Assembly: GCA_963555705.1 (NCBI GenBank)
Contig: OY743187.1
Span: 11,112,133-11,176,132, forward strand
Source: Ligustrum vulgare
Taxonomy: Eukaryota; Streptophyta; Magnoliopsida; Lamiales; Oleaceae
Direction of reading: 5' to 3'
Length of the DNA stretch: 64,000 nt
Within the stretch, counting starts at the first letter, position 1; every line of letters starts with the position of its first letter. Under the pieces are notes generated by a model, which ran no database searches, was not told where the DNA came from, and saw nothing but the letters and a program-made list of their open reading frames with translations. Both the position numbers and the translations under genes were made by a program. Shown here in pieces: positions 11,727 to 24,022 of the stretch.

Positions 11727-14661
11727 TGTAGCGCCCCGAGTTCTGAATACCCGGTTCACCACGTCATCGTCTGATCTAATTTTTCAAATAATATTTTTGC
11801 GGAATAAATAATTGAAATTCATTTTTGACAACATTAAATAAACTGTAATGGTCGATAAGATTGAAAACATTTATGAAACAATCTGAAATAGCAAATCGAA
11901 ACATTAATTTTGTAAAGCAGTTGACAATGTCATAATTTCTCAATAACTGAGATTCTCAAAATTATCTAATGTTGGAAATTACTGAAATCATTAAAGTAAG
12001 ACATTTCAACCATTTAACGGTTATTGCCACCATCATCCATCACTTGCCACTATCTCCGAGATCTGCAAAACTGTTAAAATAACAGGTTGAGCATTTCGAA
12101 TGAAATACTCAGTAGACTCATCGCCAATTAATTAATCTACAATATAATTGAACACATAAATGCAGGCTCTTTAGAAAACATAGGGTGTGGGTTGCTCTTC
12201 TTGTGCATTTAAGCACTTGGCTTCTTTTGAAAAATCATAGGCTCTTTATAAAACATAGGGTGTGGGTTGCTCTTCTTGTGCATTTAAGCACCTGGCTTCT
12301 TTTGAAAATCAAAGGCTCTTTAAAATTGGCTCTTGATAGATCTCATGTTGTGCATTTCAGCACGGGTCTTCTTACTTCTTTTCTTTCTTGTGCACATAAG
12401 GCACATGTTATGCATAACATCATTTCTCTAGTACCGGGTGGGCTCCCTCAAGGGGCATTTTCCCAATCATGCCCGCGTACTCATTAACATCATAATTATT
12501 TCCGAAGAAATACATCCTCATCGCCTTTTCTTACAAAAAAAATATGACTTTTACAAGTCACACAACATACACATTCACATGCAATCATAATTTAAATCAA
12601 TTAATAGGGGCGAGTCTACCTTAAACTTGACGAGTGTAAAGTTGAGCGGGAAACGACTTCCATTCTTTAATTCTCCGTACGCTTTGTCTAGCCAATTAGA
12701 AGATTAAGTCGAATTAGTCCTTTGAATTTTGTAGTTAAAATGATAGAGTATAATTTAGGGACTGAAATCGCTAATTTTGAAAGTTGGAGGACTAAAATGA
12801 ATTCTTTGAAACTCGAGTTGTATAAATATACGTGTACATGTATATATCATCAATATGGATCAAATCGAAAGACTTTAAAATATGAAGGCTTAAATGATTG
12901 CTTTAAAACATTTGGGACTAAAATGTAAATCTTTTAAAAGTTGGGTCGTAAACTCAAAACAATGGGGTTGAAATAATATATTTTAAAAATGAGGGGTTGA
13001 TTAAAATCATTTAAAAACTTAAGGACTGAAATTATAAGTTTTAAAACTATAGGGACTGATTTAAATCATTTTACGAACTTAGGGACCAAAGTGTAAATTT
13101 TGAAAATCAAAATTATTAAAACATTTCTTACTATCTCTCTCTACCCATTTCGATCAGAGGCACAGAGGGAGGGGAGGGAGCGAATCCGGTGCTCCCTTCG
13201 CGCAAATCGGTCTTCAGCCGGCGAGGTGTGCCGGCGAAAACGCCGGCGAGGGAGGCGGCAAGCAGCGGTTTCAAAAGGGGTTCAAGTTTCTGCGCGTTTG
13301 GTGCGAGATTGGATGTCCAAACCGAGGCCAAAAACGAGGCATGGAGTGGGTTTTTCCGGCGAAGAACCGGCGGATGAGGTAGGTAACTGGGGTTCATCTA
13401 TTACTGGGTTTGATTCTTGGGGTTGATTCTGATTTTGGAAGTGGGTTGGCCGACGAGCAGTAGGCGGGTTTGGATGTGGTTCGGTGGTGGATTCTTGGGT
13501 GATGATGATGATGATGATGTTGGGTGTTTGAGGATGACAGTGTTGCAGGTAGTTGGGCGTTTTCGAGCATGGCAGTGGTGATGCTGGGAAGTGGCTGCGT
13601 GCGGTGGCGGCGGTGGTGAGACGGTGACGATGCTGATGATAATGAAGATGATTAAATTGGTGTTTGAAGATGGGGATGAGTTGGAGGTGACGGTGCGGCA
13701 GGGGTGGTGGTTCTTGGTCTTGCTGGTGGTTTGGGTGGTGGTGGCAGTGGCCGGTCGTGATTGGAGCAAGATGTGCCATTGCTTCTGCAATGGGGTCTGT
13801 AAAGGGAGGCTGAATGTCGTGTTGGTACTGCTGGGACAGAGGCTGCAATGGAGCTGAGCTGGTTGCAGTGGTTGAGGTGATGATGCATTGGTTTGGAAAT
13901 GGTAGGTTACAGTGTGTTGGTGGTGGCTGCGTCGAGGCGGAGGTAGATTGCAGTGGTGGGGTGACGGTGATGATGATGAAGGAGAAGGAGAAGGAGAAGC
14001 AAACCTTACCCTGGCTGAAATGCTGGATTGGAGGCTGGATGAAGGCGAGGCTGAAGTTGTTGAGGGGTTGGGTTGAGTAGTGTATGAGAGTGTGTGTTGG
14101 TGGCTGCTATGGAGTGGTGCTGGGAGGAGGCTGGGACGGTTGAGAGGAGGGCTGGCTGGAGGAGAAAACCTTGGCTGTTTGAAAGCTGTGAGGTGAGGAA
14201 CGGAATTGAAGCAGGTTGCTGGACAGAATTGTGGGGTTTGATCATGTATAATGGAGTGTGTTGGGTGAAGTGAGAGAAATGGAGTATGGGCTTAGGTTGG
14301 TGGAATGATGGGTTGGTGGAAATATGTTGGGAATGTTATGGGATTTGGGTACACAAGCACGGAGATCGAGGAGATAATACGCGTGAATTCAACTGAACTG
14401 GAAGAAAGGATCTGTTACGATGAACTTGATGTAATTTGAAATTTAAAATGATTTGAGAAAAATATTTTAAATAAATAAATAAAATGATATAATTTTAGAA
14501 ATTCGGAATATATTTTTTTAAATGGAATTAATTCGATATTTCTCGATGTGGCTAGACGAACGCGTCGTGACGTTAACTTAAAAATGGATGAGATCGCAGC
14601 GACACGTTTTTCGAAACTTTGAAATAATTATTAAATTGCGTAAAAATTCTTGGTCGCTACA
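11727..14661 (-). repeat. Right LTR of element 1 (5' LTR in element sense)
   Basis: Seven substitutions are visible relative to 4423-7357 (for example near 11744, 11974 and 13199), and no length change. On the minus strand it starts TGTAGCGACCAAGAATTTTT, an end almost shared with LTR element 2. Confidence 0.93.
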
Positions 14662-14666
14662 AAACA

Positions 14667-17600
14667 TTTGTTGAATATGCATTTTCACACCAAGTGGTTG
14701 TCGACAAAGTAAAATGTTCATGCACGAAATGTGGTAACACAAGATTTATGAAGCAAGATGATATTAAAATGCATCTGTACAAATATGGATTCATTGGGGG
14801 GTACACTAGGTGGACTGAACACGGTGAAAACTTTAATACTAGTTCTTTATGTTTGGGTGAATCTCCATCAACACAACGTACAGGGGAAGACACCATTCAC
14901 TCTATGGTGTTTGATGCAATGGGTTCTCAAATGTACAACAGATTTTCTAATACCGATCAATTTGACATTGAGGAACATGTACCGAATGCGGAAGCGGCAA
15001 ATTTCTATACATTGTTACAACAAGCTGACAGACCATTGTGGCATGGTTGTATGAAGCATACCAAACTATCTGCAATGTCACAGCTTTTGAACTGTAAATC
15101 TGAGTACAATATGCCTGCAGCTTGTTATGATCGTATGATGTCCATCATTGAGGAAATGTTACCAGAGGATAACCAGTTAGAGAATACGTTCTATAAGACA
15201 GAAAAGATGCTATCTAGTTTAGGGCTCGGTGTTGTGAAAATTGATGCATGTGTTAATGATTGCATGTTGTTTTACCGACAAAGTGAGAAGTTGTTAGAGT
15301 GCCCTACATGCAATAGTCTGTGGTATAAAGATGCAATTTCTCGATCTGGGCGAAAGGTAGCTCATAAGGTGTTACGGTACCTACCTCTTACTCCTAGACG
15401 TCAAATGTTATACATTTCGCGGCACACATCAGAACATATGATCTGGCATGCAAATAATGCATTCACGAACGGAGAAATGTCACATCCAGTGCATGGGGAG
15501 ACGTGGAAGCATTTTGATAGAACGTATCCTGATTTCTTTATTGAGCCTCGAAATGTACGTATTGGTCTTTGTACAGATGGGTTCAATCCATTCAACATGA
15601 CCAACACACATTACTCATGTTGGCCAGTGATAATTCCTGTGTACAATCTTCCACCTGGGTTATGTATGCGACAAGACAAATTATTCTTGACTATGGTCAT
15701 CCCTGGGCCCAAGAGTCCTGGAAAAAATATTGACATTTATTTGCGGCCGCTAATAGATGAGTTGAAAATGCTATGGGAGGATGGAGTTGAAACATATGAT
15801 ATACATAGAAAGCAAAATTTCACAATGAGGGTTGCATTAATGTGGACTATTAGTAATTTTTCAGGACTTGGCATGTTGTCTGGGTGGAGTACACATGGTC
15901 CGTTTTGTTGTCCGTACTGCATGGATCAACAAAAATCATTCAGATTGAAGAACGGGAGAAAATGTTGTTTCTTTGACTGTCATCGTCGATTCCTGCCCTA
16001 CAACCATCCGTTTAGAAGACAGCGAGATAAGTTCTTGAAAGGAAAACTGGAGAAGGATGTTCATGCACTAAGCCCTACAACTGCAGGTGATCAATTGCGT
16101 CGGGTTGTTGATAGCCTTCCTCGTTTCATAAGTGGTAGAACTGTTAGAAGGGCTGAAATTGAAGGATTTGGAAGTAGTCATAATTGGACAAGGAGAAGTA
16201 TTTTCTGGGATTTTCCTTATTGGCATACCAATCTTAAACGACACAATTTAGACGTTATGCATATTGAGAAGAATGTATTTGAGAATATATTCAACACAGT
16301 TATGGACGTGAAAGATAAAACCAAAGATAATGTGAATGCCAGGAAGGATTTGGAGCTATATTGTAACCGTACTGAGCTACACATAGTCGAGAACAAGGGG
16401 AGATTTTACAAGCCGAAAGCTTCTTATAGCTTGACAAAGGAGCAGAAGCTAGTGGTTTGTAACTGGATGAAGACATTAAGAATGCCTGATGGATATGCTT
16501 CCAACATTGCACGATGTGTTAAGGGTGATTTAAAGTTCTATGGAATGAAGAGCCACGACTGTCACATTTTTATGCAGAGATTAGTACCAATAGCATTTGC
16601 AGACGTATTACCAAAACCAATTTGGGAAGCATTAACAGAGCTTAGTTGTTTTTTCAGAGATTTGTGCTCTATAATCGTGAATTTTGAAGATATGAAACGC
16701 TTGGAGGAAAATATCGTAGTAACAATTAGTAAACTTGAGAAGATATTTCCACCTTCATTTTTTGACTCAATGGAGCACTTGCCAATTCATTTGCCATATG
16801 AAGCAAGAGTGGGTGGTCCGGTGCAATATCGTTGGATGTATCCTTTCGAAATGTACTTTACTTCTATGCATTTTATTTCAATAATTATATATACAATTAT
16901 AGAAAATATCATGTAACTTTTAATCATTTGAATATCGCATTTATAGGTTTCTTAATCATCTAAAGAGGAAAGTCAAAAACCGTGCTTTTGTTGAAGGCTC
17001 TATAGTAGAGGCATATTTGGTAGAAGAAACATCATCATTTTGCTCTTTATATTTTGAAGATAATATCCAAACTAGACTGAATCATCCTCCAAGAAATGAC
17101 GATGGAGGGTTGGATGACCCGTTAGGACGATTGTCAATCTTCACATATCCTGGTCGACCGCTGGGCAAGCAAAGAAGAAATTCCAGAGAACTAAACGACA
17201 AGGAATATCAGGCTATTTCAAGATACGTGCTTTTTAATTGTGAAGAAGTAACCACATTCATTGCGTAAGCAATTATACTTTCATAGCAAAACTATTTGTG
17301 AAGTATATAAATTTAATTAATTTATAATTTACCTTATATCTTGCAAGGAGTTTGAGAGGCAAATGAAAATAAGTCATCCCCAATTATCTGATGCACAACT
17401 AGATCGTATGCGTGATGAATATTTTGGAGAGTGGCTACAAAACAATGTAAGACCAATTTCATATTTTTATATCATAAATTTATTGTGGCTCCCCAAAATA
17501 AGTATTTTCTTGTGAAATATCATTTGTAATTTAATTTAGAAGAAAACGAAATAAAATTACTTAATGTCTAATATGCCTCTTTCAATAAGTCAAATAAATT

Positions 17601-18518
17601 AAAATTTCTATTTGAATTTCAAGTGGTTCCCGTTACATTATACTCTATATTGATTGATTTAAGGGAAAAAAAATTTAGGTGTTATATGATGACAAAGTCG
17701 ACCACCGCATCAAGCAATTAGCAAACGGACCGTGTCGTCGAGTGATTTTGTACAATGGTTATTTTGTGAACGGTTTCAAATTCCACACATTAGCTTACGG
17801 TCAATACAAGAAGACAATGAATAGCGGTGTGTGTGTGTTAGGAAGTTGTTACAATGATTCAGATCGTGACTACTACGGCGTATTGACCGAGATTATTGAG
17901 TTGGTATATCTTGGGTCAAGAAATACGGTTACGTTATTCAAGTGTGATTGGTTCGACAACGAACGCGGCGTTCGTGTGGATCAACAATTCAACCTAGTGG
18001 AGGTCAACCATAAGAAAAAAGTAGCTTCATTTGATTGCTTCGTATTAGCCCAACAAGCTCAACAGGTATACTACACTAGCCTTCCTTCACGACGTAGAGA
18101 TAGACAAGATTGGTGGGCAGTTGTAAAGACCAAAGCTAGACATCTGACCCAAGTGGAAGGAGTCGTTTCAAGAGATCAGGAAATCAATATAAGGATAGAA
18201 CTTGCATTCCAAGAGGATGGACCACCGAATGCTCTGCCACTCACTTCTGATGCTTTGGAACTAGATGTGCACCCACTTGTACAGAATGATGTCTACCCCG
18301 AAGAAGTAGATAGTCATGAATTTACAATTGCGGGCACGGTTGATGTCCGAGAGTTGGAACAAGACAACAATGAAGATAGTGACACACACGAATATGAAGA
18401 ACATACTGATGTCGAGGACATAGAAGAGGAGGTATGCTAGATTATGTGTCCTACTGTCTACTGTAGATAATTTTTGTATCAAATATATTTTTGTCTTTGA
18501 CTGTAGGATGAAGACTGA
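14667..18518 (+). pseudogene. TNP2/TnpD-type CACTA transposase, main part
   Basis: The long exon 14667-16852 is uninterrupted. It encodes the zinc-binding end of the Transpos_assoc domain (C-S-C-T-K-C-G-N), then Transposase_21 (middle, with K-N-V-F-E-N near residue 525), then DUF4218 (ending L-P-Y-E-A-R-V-G-G-P-V-Q-Y-R-W-M-Y-P-F-E). Further exons are inferred: 16947-17262 (after a 94-bp GT-AG intron), 17348-17446, 17679-18429 (DUF4216-type) and a last three codons plus stop ending at 18518. The 17263 donor keeps frame only as a GC-AG intron (ATT|GCGTAAG); the nearby GTAAGC would break frame. The C-terminus is strongly acidic. The enzyme would cut and paste CACTA elements in the nucleus. The LTR insertion and the stop at 4372 disable its N-terminus. 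Confidence 0.85.
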
Positions 18519-18773
18519 TCGAAGGACTTGATGAAACTGAGGTAAATGAGAAAATCGTACGTTTAAAGGTACATCTCATTCATTGCACAATCTATACTAT
18601 TTATCAAAATGTAGAAGTTCTCTCCAAAACTTTTTTTTTTAATTTATTTATTTATTTTATTTTAACCACACATATTACCTAGAAAATATAAAAACAGATT
18701 TTTTCAAACACAAATATTTTTAACAAACGTGCACTTAATTTCTATCGATCTAATGATAATATTTCATAGGATT
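18519..18773. other. Spacer after the transposase gene
   Basis: AT-rich DNA, probably the 3' untranslated region of the TNP2 transcript. No other signal seen. Confidence 0.45.
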
Positions 18774-19328
18774 AATTAGGGGTTGGTTAATACCCACCCA
18801 ACCCAAACGGTTGGAGTCGATTTTGGATGAAAATTGGGTTGGGTTGGGTTCGAGTTCTAAAAATAAAAATGATCGGGTCAGGTTGGGTTGTGGGTTGAGT
18901 GAAAAACCCGACCCGACCCGACCCGAAAAATAATTTAAAAACATAGGACCATTTAAATTTCAAAAATCTCAATCCATTTTATAATTTGAATGAAATTCAG
19001 ATATGGTGTTAAAAAAATTTTATTTTTATTAGCAATTATTTAATTTATTATATTTGAGCTTATTGTGTTGTACGTAATTGATTTTGGTTAATAGTTGATT
19101 AATGGGTTTAATTTTTTAAATTTCAAATTTTTTTGCTAATTGGACCAAAGTCCAAACCATTCGACCCAAACCAACGGTCAACCCAACCCGATCGAAACTT
19201 TATTGGGTTAGGTTTGAATTGGGTTAGGTTTGAACTCATACTTGAGTTGAGTTGTATTAATTTTTTATCAATTCGATCATAGTAGATTGAGTTCGAATTG
19301 GACAAAATATTAACCCAACTCAATTCAT
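18774..19328. mobile_element. hAT-like MITE rich in GGGTTGGGTT/AACCCAACCC
   Basis: Runs of GGTTGGGTT and ACCCGACCC at both sides surround an AT-rich centre. The interior (for example TTTGGTCCAATT or its complement) matches the better preserved element at 54383-54843 in opposite orientation. Ends here are decayed (TTAGGGGTTGG on the left). Confidence 0.55.
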
Positions 19329-21182
19329 TTTTGGTGGGAAAAATTTGGAAAACGCGGTATATCTAAATGCAAATATACAAGGCACTGTACTTACTTTTTC
19401 CCCCCACCAAACGCAGGCAATAAGGCACGAAAATTGATCTTCACAGCCATAGCCAGAAAACCCTTCTCTCCCAACTCGGCAGTGACTTCAATTTTCTCTC
19501 AGCCTCATCTCTCATCTCTCAGCCTCATCTCTCAGAAGTTTGTTACTGCCGCCCTCAACCTTTGAGCCGTCTACTACAGCGAAGATATTTGACGTACAAA
19601 GTCGTTGATAGTCTCTAAGCCGTGTGGTGCCGTCATACTGTCACGCATAGATACATATTCATATGTATTTTTGGATTTCCCAGCCATTCAATTGAAGGTG
19701 AATTACAATTTTTTTTCTTTACACGGTTTTGCATAAAACCCAACCCCATTCCTCCCCCATCAAGGCTTTCAGGGGAATCAATTTCCTTTCGCAACTGAGA
19801 CTGTAAGAAAGTCCGGTCTGCTACTAAGTTTAAGCGGATGAGTGTTTTGGTTGAATTTATTTGCAATTTGTTAATTTTTATTTAGTGTTTATTTAGGTTT
19901 CCTATCTATACACGGGCCCTTCGAATGTGTAATCGTATTTGTGATATTTGCAGAGACAGTGTACAAGGAAAGCTGGCCACTGTGTAATAACAGCCAAATT
20001 TGATCTAAAACCCCCACCATACTCACTGGTAAGACCTAAAAAGTACTCAAGACTTGTCTTTTAGGAAGCTGTCTCCAAATATATTTTATCAAGTAATCTA
20101 AATTCTCAGCCACTCATTCATTTACTCATATTGCCACAGAAATTAGGTAAGAAAGATTGAATTCTCAAGTTTGCATAACCATGAGAAATCTAGAGTTGAC
20201 TAATAATTATAATAAATATAAAATTGCAGCATTCAGCAATGGAGTTGACATAGGTGCAACTGGTAATCTCTAATATAGGCAGGTAATTGGGTTTGAACTC
20301 CACGATTATTTGGTATGAATGATGATTACCTTTAGTTTAGGACAATGCTTTTTTAAAGAGAAAGAACGAACCAAAGTTATAATACTTGACCTTGACTGCA
20401 TCTGATATTCATGCAATTGCAGAGATTTTAATTTCCTGTAATTATAATCTTTAACTTTACTCTGTGACTGGTAACTGGTTATCCTTATTTCAAGCACTTG
20501 ATTTATGTCTCTGTTTTTAATGAGTTGCTCATTTACATTTGAGATGTTGTCATACATGATTCAAGCAAAGTATGTGCACTAAAATGTTATTTAAGCAGGT
20601 ATTTGTACGAGCTTAGTGCATTCAAATATACATTTAACCTTTAAAGGTGATTGGTATGCTAATGTTAACTCAGAGTCATAACTCATGAAGTGAAGTATTA
20701 GAATGTTATATTTGCTCATAGTTCTGTGCAGACTGGTTAGCATCTCCACATTTTTTTTCTCTCTCTCATTGAATTAGAAAATGCATTTACAGAAGGGACG
20801 TAAATGTAGAGCGTCAAGATGCTAAAAACTTTTCTAGTTCTAGACTTCTAGTTTTACTGATGTCCCTTTTATGTAAATATGAAATGTTTGTATCAACATA
20901 TGAATGTTGCTATGACAATAGACAGAACTGAGCCTAGATGTTAAATGATGATATTTTCTTGATTTGATCTGTTGAAATTCCATCAAACTTCCAATAATTC
21001 TTCTTATGCAAAGAATTCAATACAGAATACAAGCTGCCTTAAGCAAAGAAATTTAGAAAAAATAAAAAAAATTGGAAAACATAAAAGATAGAATATAAAT
21101 CAAACATCTCACAGAAAACCACTTTTTTACATTAATAACTTATTAAAAATGAAAACACAGATCATCTCCCAATTCTTGAAAA
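19329..21182. other. CACTA interior, probable captured 5' region of a host gene plus local duplications
   Basis: A C/T-rich leader-like stretch (19440-19620) and an exon-like piece ending at a GTAAG donor (about 19950-20030) look like the transcribed 5' end of a plant gene, but I do not recognise it. Two segments recur in changed order: TTTAATGAGTTGCTCATTTA (about 20517 and 21375) and CTTTACTCTGTGACTGGTAA (about 20455 and 21415), indicating local rearrangement during or after capture. Confidence 0.4.
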
Positions 21183-21347
21183 CTAGGAGCCATTGGACAA
21201 TTTTCTTGCAGTATTTAGGCGTTTCGTCAACCAGATCGCTGTTTCTCTTGATGAAACGGCATCTTCACTGAACGGTTTCAACATTCCTGCAAGCTCATCG
21301 AGCTTGTCCTGCTTAAATAAACGTGCACATACTTCAAGCAAAGACTC
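21183..21347 (-). pseudogene. Captured C-terminal exon of an unrecognised host protein
   Basis: On the minus strand an exon-like piece follows a T-rich tract and TAG. It encodes about 51 residues beginning S-L-L-E-V-C-A-R-L-F, passing K-P-F-S-E-D-A-V-S-S-R-E-T-A-I-W-L and ending S-N-G-S before a TAG stop at 21183-21185. Its composition is that of a real helical protein end, in contrast to the AT-rich surroundings. I do not recognise the family. Confidence 0.5.
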
Positions 21348-21449
21348 TAAATGATTCAAGCAAAGTCTCTATTTTTAATGAGTTGCTCATTTACATTTAT
21401 GTCTCTGTTTTTAACTTTACTCTGTGACTGGTAACTGGCATCCTTAGTG

Positions 21450-21589
21450 ATTAGTGATTTGTGCTCCCGTGCCTCAGGTTTTGGATTTTGGGGAAAGTAG
21501 TCCGGTTCGATGTTCTCGTTGTAAAGGTTACATAAATCCTTTCATGAAGTTTAGTGATAAAGGCAGGCGTTTCATTTGTAACTTGTGTG
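21450..21589 (+). pseudogene. Captured SEC24 zinc-finger exon
   Basis: The reading frame gives P-Q-V-L-D-F-G-E, then V-R-C-S-R-C-K-G-Y-I-N-P-F-M-K-F, then R-R-F-I-C-N-L-C-G. This is the zf-Sec23_Sec24 motif (C-x2-C ... C-x2-C) in the form of the COPII coat protein SEC24. A GTAAGA donor follows directly after the last Cys-Gly, at 21590, so a genomic exon with its intron was copied. Only this exon is present; the trunk, beta-sandwich and gelsolin domains of SEC24 are missing. It is a transposon-captured fragment rather than a gene. Confidence 0.85.
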
Positions 21590-23201
21590 GTAAGAATATC
21601 AGTTGTTTCCATTCTCACTGTAATGATTTATTTGGTACAATTCTGCTTTTAGCCTCCAAAATTAGTTCTCCAAATTTTAATAAATTTCATTCTAGCTTAG
21701 CATACTGAGATGTGTGATTTGATCAAAATTCAGATGTTACAAATGCTGAATGAGAAATAGGCATTCAAGTCAATCCTATTGTTTTTTTTCTTTTACTTTT
21801 AAGCTCAGCCAAACATGCTCTTAGTATGGAATTTGATTAACAAGGCTACCATGGCGGCTGATCCCTATGTGTTAAAAAGATTTTTAATTTTTTAAACAAC
21901 TGAATCCACTGTTTATTTGTGATGAATTTCAAGATGTAGACCTGCCATCTATAAGGAAACCAAACTAATAATGAATATAAAATTTTACTTTCATTCTGAA
22001 TCAAATTTGTTTACTTCATCACTGAATGGTATTTTCTTGAGCAAATCATCTAGGTTATTTTTCTTTTATTTACTAATTGTATGTGTTATCTTGATATCAT
22101 CTCATTATCCATTATATGATATTTCTTCACAAGGTTCAAATCATTTTGAAATAGAATTGAACTAATAGGTTATTCTCCATGCAGTTTTTTATAATATAAA
22201 TTCTAATTATAAAGATAATAACTAAAGATCCAATAAAATAAATAAACAGGAAGAAAAATGCAAAAATAATTGAACTTCAAAATATATTCTACATCAATCA
22301 AGAGAGGTCTCTAGAGGACATATGGGACACCATAATTTTCTTAACAGGATTATGGAGTAGGACAGTCGAATCTTTTAGTGATCTAGAGATTAACTTGTTC
22401 TGTTTAGATCCTTCTAGTTTTTTGTGTACCACTATTTCCAGATTTCATTAGGTTTTTGAGTCTATTATTGTTGGATCAAGACGTAGTACTGACTTGAACA
22501 AAGTGCTGGAAATGCTAAAGTAGCCATTTCTTGTGTATCACGAGTGGGGCTTGGCTAGTTATTGTTGCATATTACACGACTAGTGCCATTTCCTGTAAAA
22601 TTTAAGAGGTAGAAATAAAATGCCGTAGTAGCTTGGGTCTAAAGCTTACCTCTAAAATGAGTAGCTTCTTCAGTGACTTCATTACTTCTTCCTTTAAGTG
22701 ATACATTCTTGTGTGATTGTTCTTTCCACTTCTTGTAAATCCCAGTTTTGTTAGCTTTCAATTTCGCATCACTGTCATTTTTTATCTGAATGCAAGTGAA
22801 ATTTCACAAAAAAGCCTTGGGGAATCTAATGATCAATTAAGCAAAGCAAAGCAAAAAAAAAAAACTTTTTCTTGCATATAATAATAGGGGACATCTCAAC
22901 TGTTTGGGGGGAACAAATTTAGTAATATATGAGTAAGAGATATAAAAATAGTGTTCTAGTGCAATAATGAAATTTTGAAATTCATCATTCCAAGCATTAA
23001 ATTCTTACTTGAAAGATTTGATGCAAAAAAATTTCAATTATCTGATTAAGTATACTGCCTCCATTTCATAAAGGCTGGAGTCTTTAACTTGAATTGGTTT
23101 TTCAGGTAGAGGGCATGTCTTGAAAAATTTCTCATTATTTAGGTCGAGGATATGCTTCATTCATGTGTCAAAAGAAAATGTGCAAAGGATTAGGAAAATA
23201 C
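21590..23201. other. CACTA interior without recognisable gene
   Basis: Probably intron and flanking DNA captured with the SEC24 and helicase pieces. No credible long frame, no clear element ends. A short A-run occurs near 22853-22864. Confidence 0.4.
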
Positions 23202-23830
23202 CTTCCCACTTGCTGTCACACGGTCCCCATTGGTTAGCTTGACATACTTTTTGCTCCTCTGTTGCCAAGTCACCCCAGGAAGATTAAATGAGTCCTATAA
23301 TTACAATACATAACGTGCAATTTTTTTGGAATTTCTTTTCCTTTTTATTTTTTTCCTGGAGTTGGGGTGAAGGGATTCCGGATTCAGTACCTTGTCCCAA
23401 TGAAAGGATGATTTTTGCTTCTGTAACCCCCCACCATCATCGGCATTTAGATCAAGAATAGCAGCATCCAACCTATTCATTAAGATACGTAAATATCCTC
23501 TCCATATCAAAGTTCAATTTTACAACTTCAGATTTAAAGAATGATTCAAAGAAATAAAAAATGCCCAATTTTACATACTTGACTATTAAATTTACTCTTA
23601 CTAATTCCTAGATCTATCCAACTGCAATAAAGAATCTTTAATAAGGCCTATTCAAATATCCGATTTCTATTATAGGTTTAAGTACCTGGTTTATGAAAAT
23701 ATTCAAGGTCATTATTCGTCGCCAAAAAAGGTATTAAAATCCTCATATTATAAGAGGAAATCAAGATCTGCACATACCTATTTGACTCAAAGCCTTGGTT
23801 AGCATCAATAGAAAGTCCTGCTTCAAAATG
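23202..23830 (-). pseudogene. Captured fragment of a DBP10/RH29-type DEAD-box RNA helicase (three exons, introns kept)
   Basis: Three exons on the minus strand: 23830-23778 (H-F-E-A-G-L-S-I-D-A-N-Q-G-F-E-S-N), 23472-23391 (R-L-D-A-A-I-L-D-L-N-A-D-D, then a Q-K-Q-K-S-S-F-H-W-D-K end) and 23258-23202 (R-S-K-K-Y-V-K-L-T-N-G-D-R-V-T-A-S-G-K). All three junctions join in frame with GT donors and AG acceptors. This is the conserved C-terminal region (DBP10CT) of the ribosome-biogenesis helicase Dbp10, RH29 in plants. The helicase core is missing. Retained introns show capture at the DNA level, as in transduplication by CACTA elements. Confidence 0.85.
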
Positions 23831-24022
23831 CTGAAATAAAAATGAGTCTGATAATCATTCTCGAACTTCATTTAAACTCCCTCATCCCATATAAATGAGT
23901 CTGATAATGTTGAAATTGCTTTGGCATATGAACTGGAACAGGATTTATTCATGGGGCTATTTTGAAATGCAGGTACTAATAAAATAATATTTTTTTATAT
24001 ATACAGCATTTTGGTATTACAG
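23831..24022. promoter_or_regulatory. Probable 5' flank of the TnpA-like gene
   Basis: Sequence between the captured helicase piece and the first ATG of the TnpA-like gene. It holds a TATATATACA tract (23996-24005) just upstream of that ATG. Promoter function is inference. Confidence 0.3.

Larger units (their letters stand above)
4423..14661 (-). mobile_element. Non-autonomous Ty3-gypsy-derived LTR element 1, nested in the TNP2 gene
   Basis: Two 2,935-bp direct repeats bound by TG...CA (4423-7357 and 11727-14661) are flanked by the 5-bp duplication AAACA (4418-4422 and 14662-14666). A primer binding site complementary to initiator tRNA-Met abuts the right repeat and a purine tract abuts the left one, so the element reads on the minus strand. 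I see seven differences between the two LTRs, about 0.24 percent, which means a recent insertion. The 4.4-kb interior keeps only a decayed end of pol (integrase and chromodomain, Del/Tekay-like) and otherwise noncoding DNA. A young copy without working enzymes must have been moved by another element, in the manner of LARD-type elements. Confidence 0.93.

Noticed and set aside
18774..19328. GGGTTGGGTT runs as interstitial telomere repeats
   Set aside because: Plant telomere repeat is TTTAGGG; these runs differ and recur in a hAT MITE with an 8-bp target duplication at 54383-54843.
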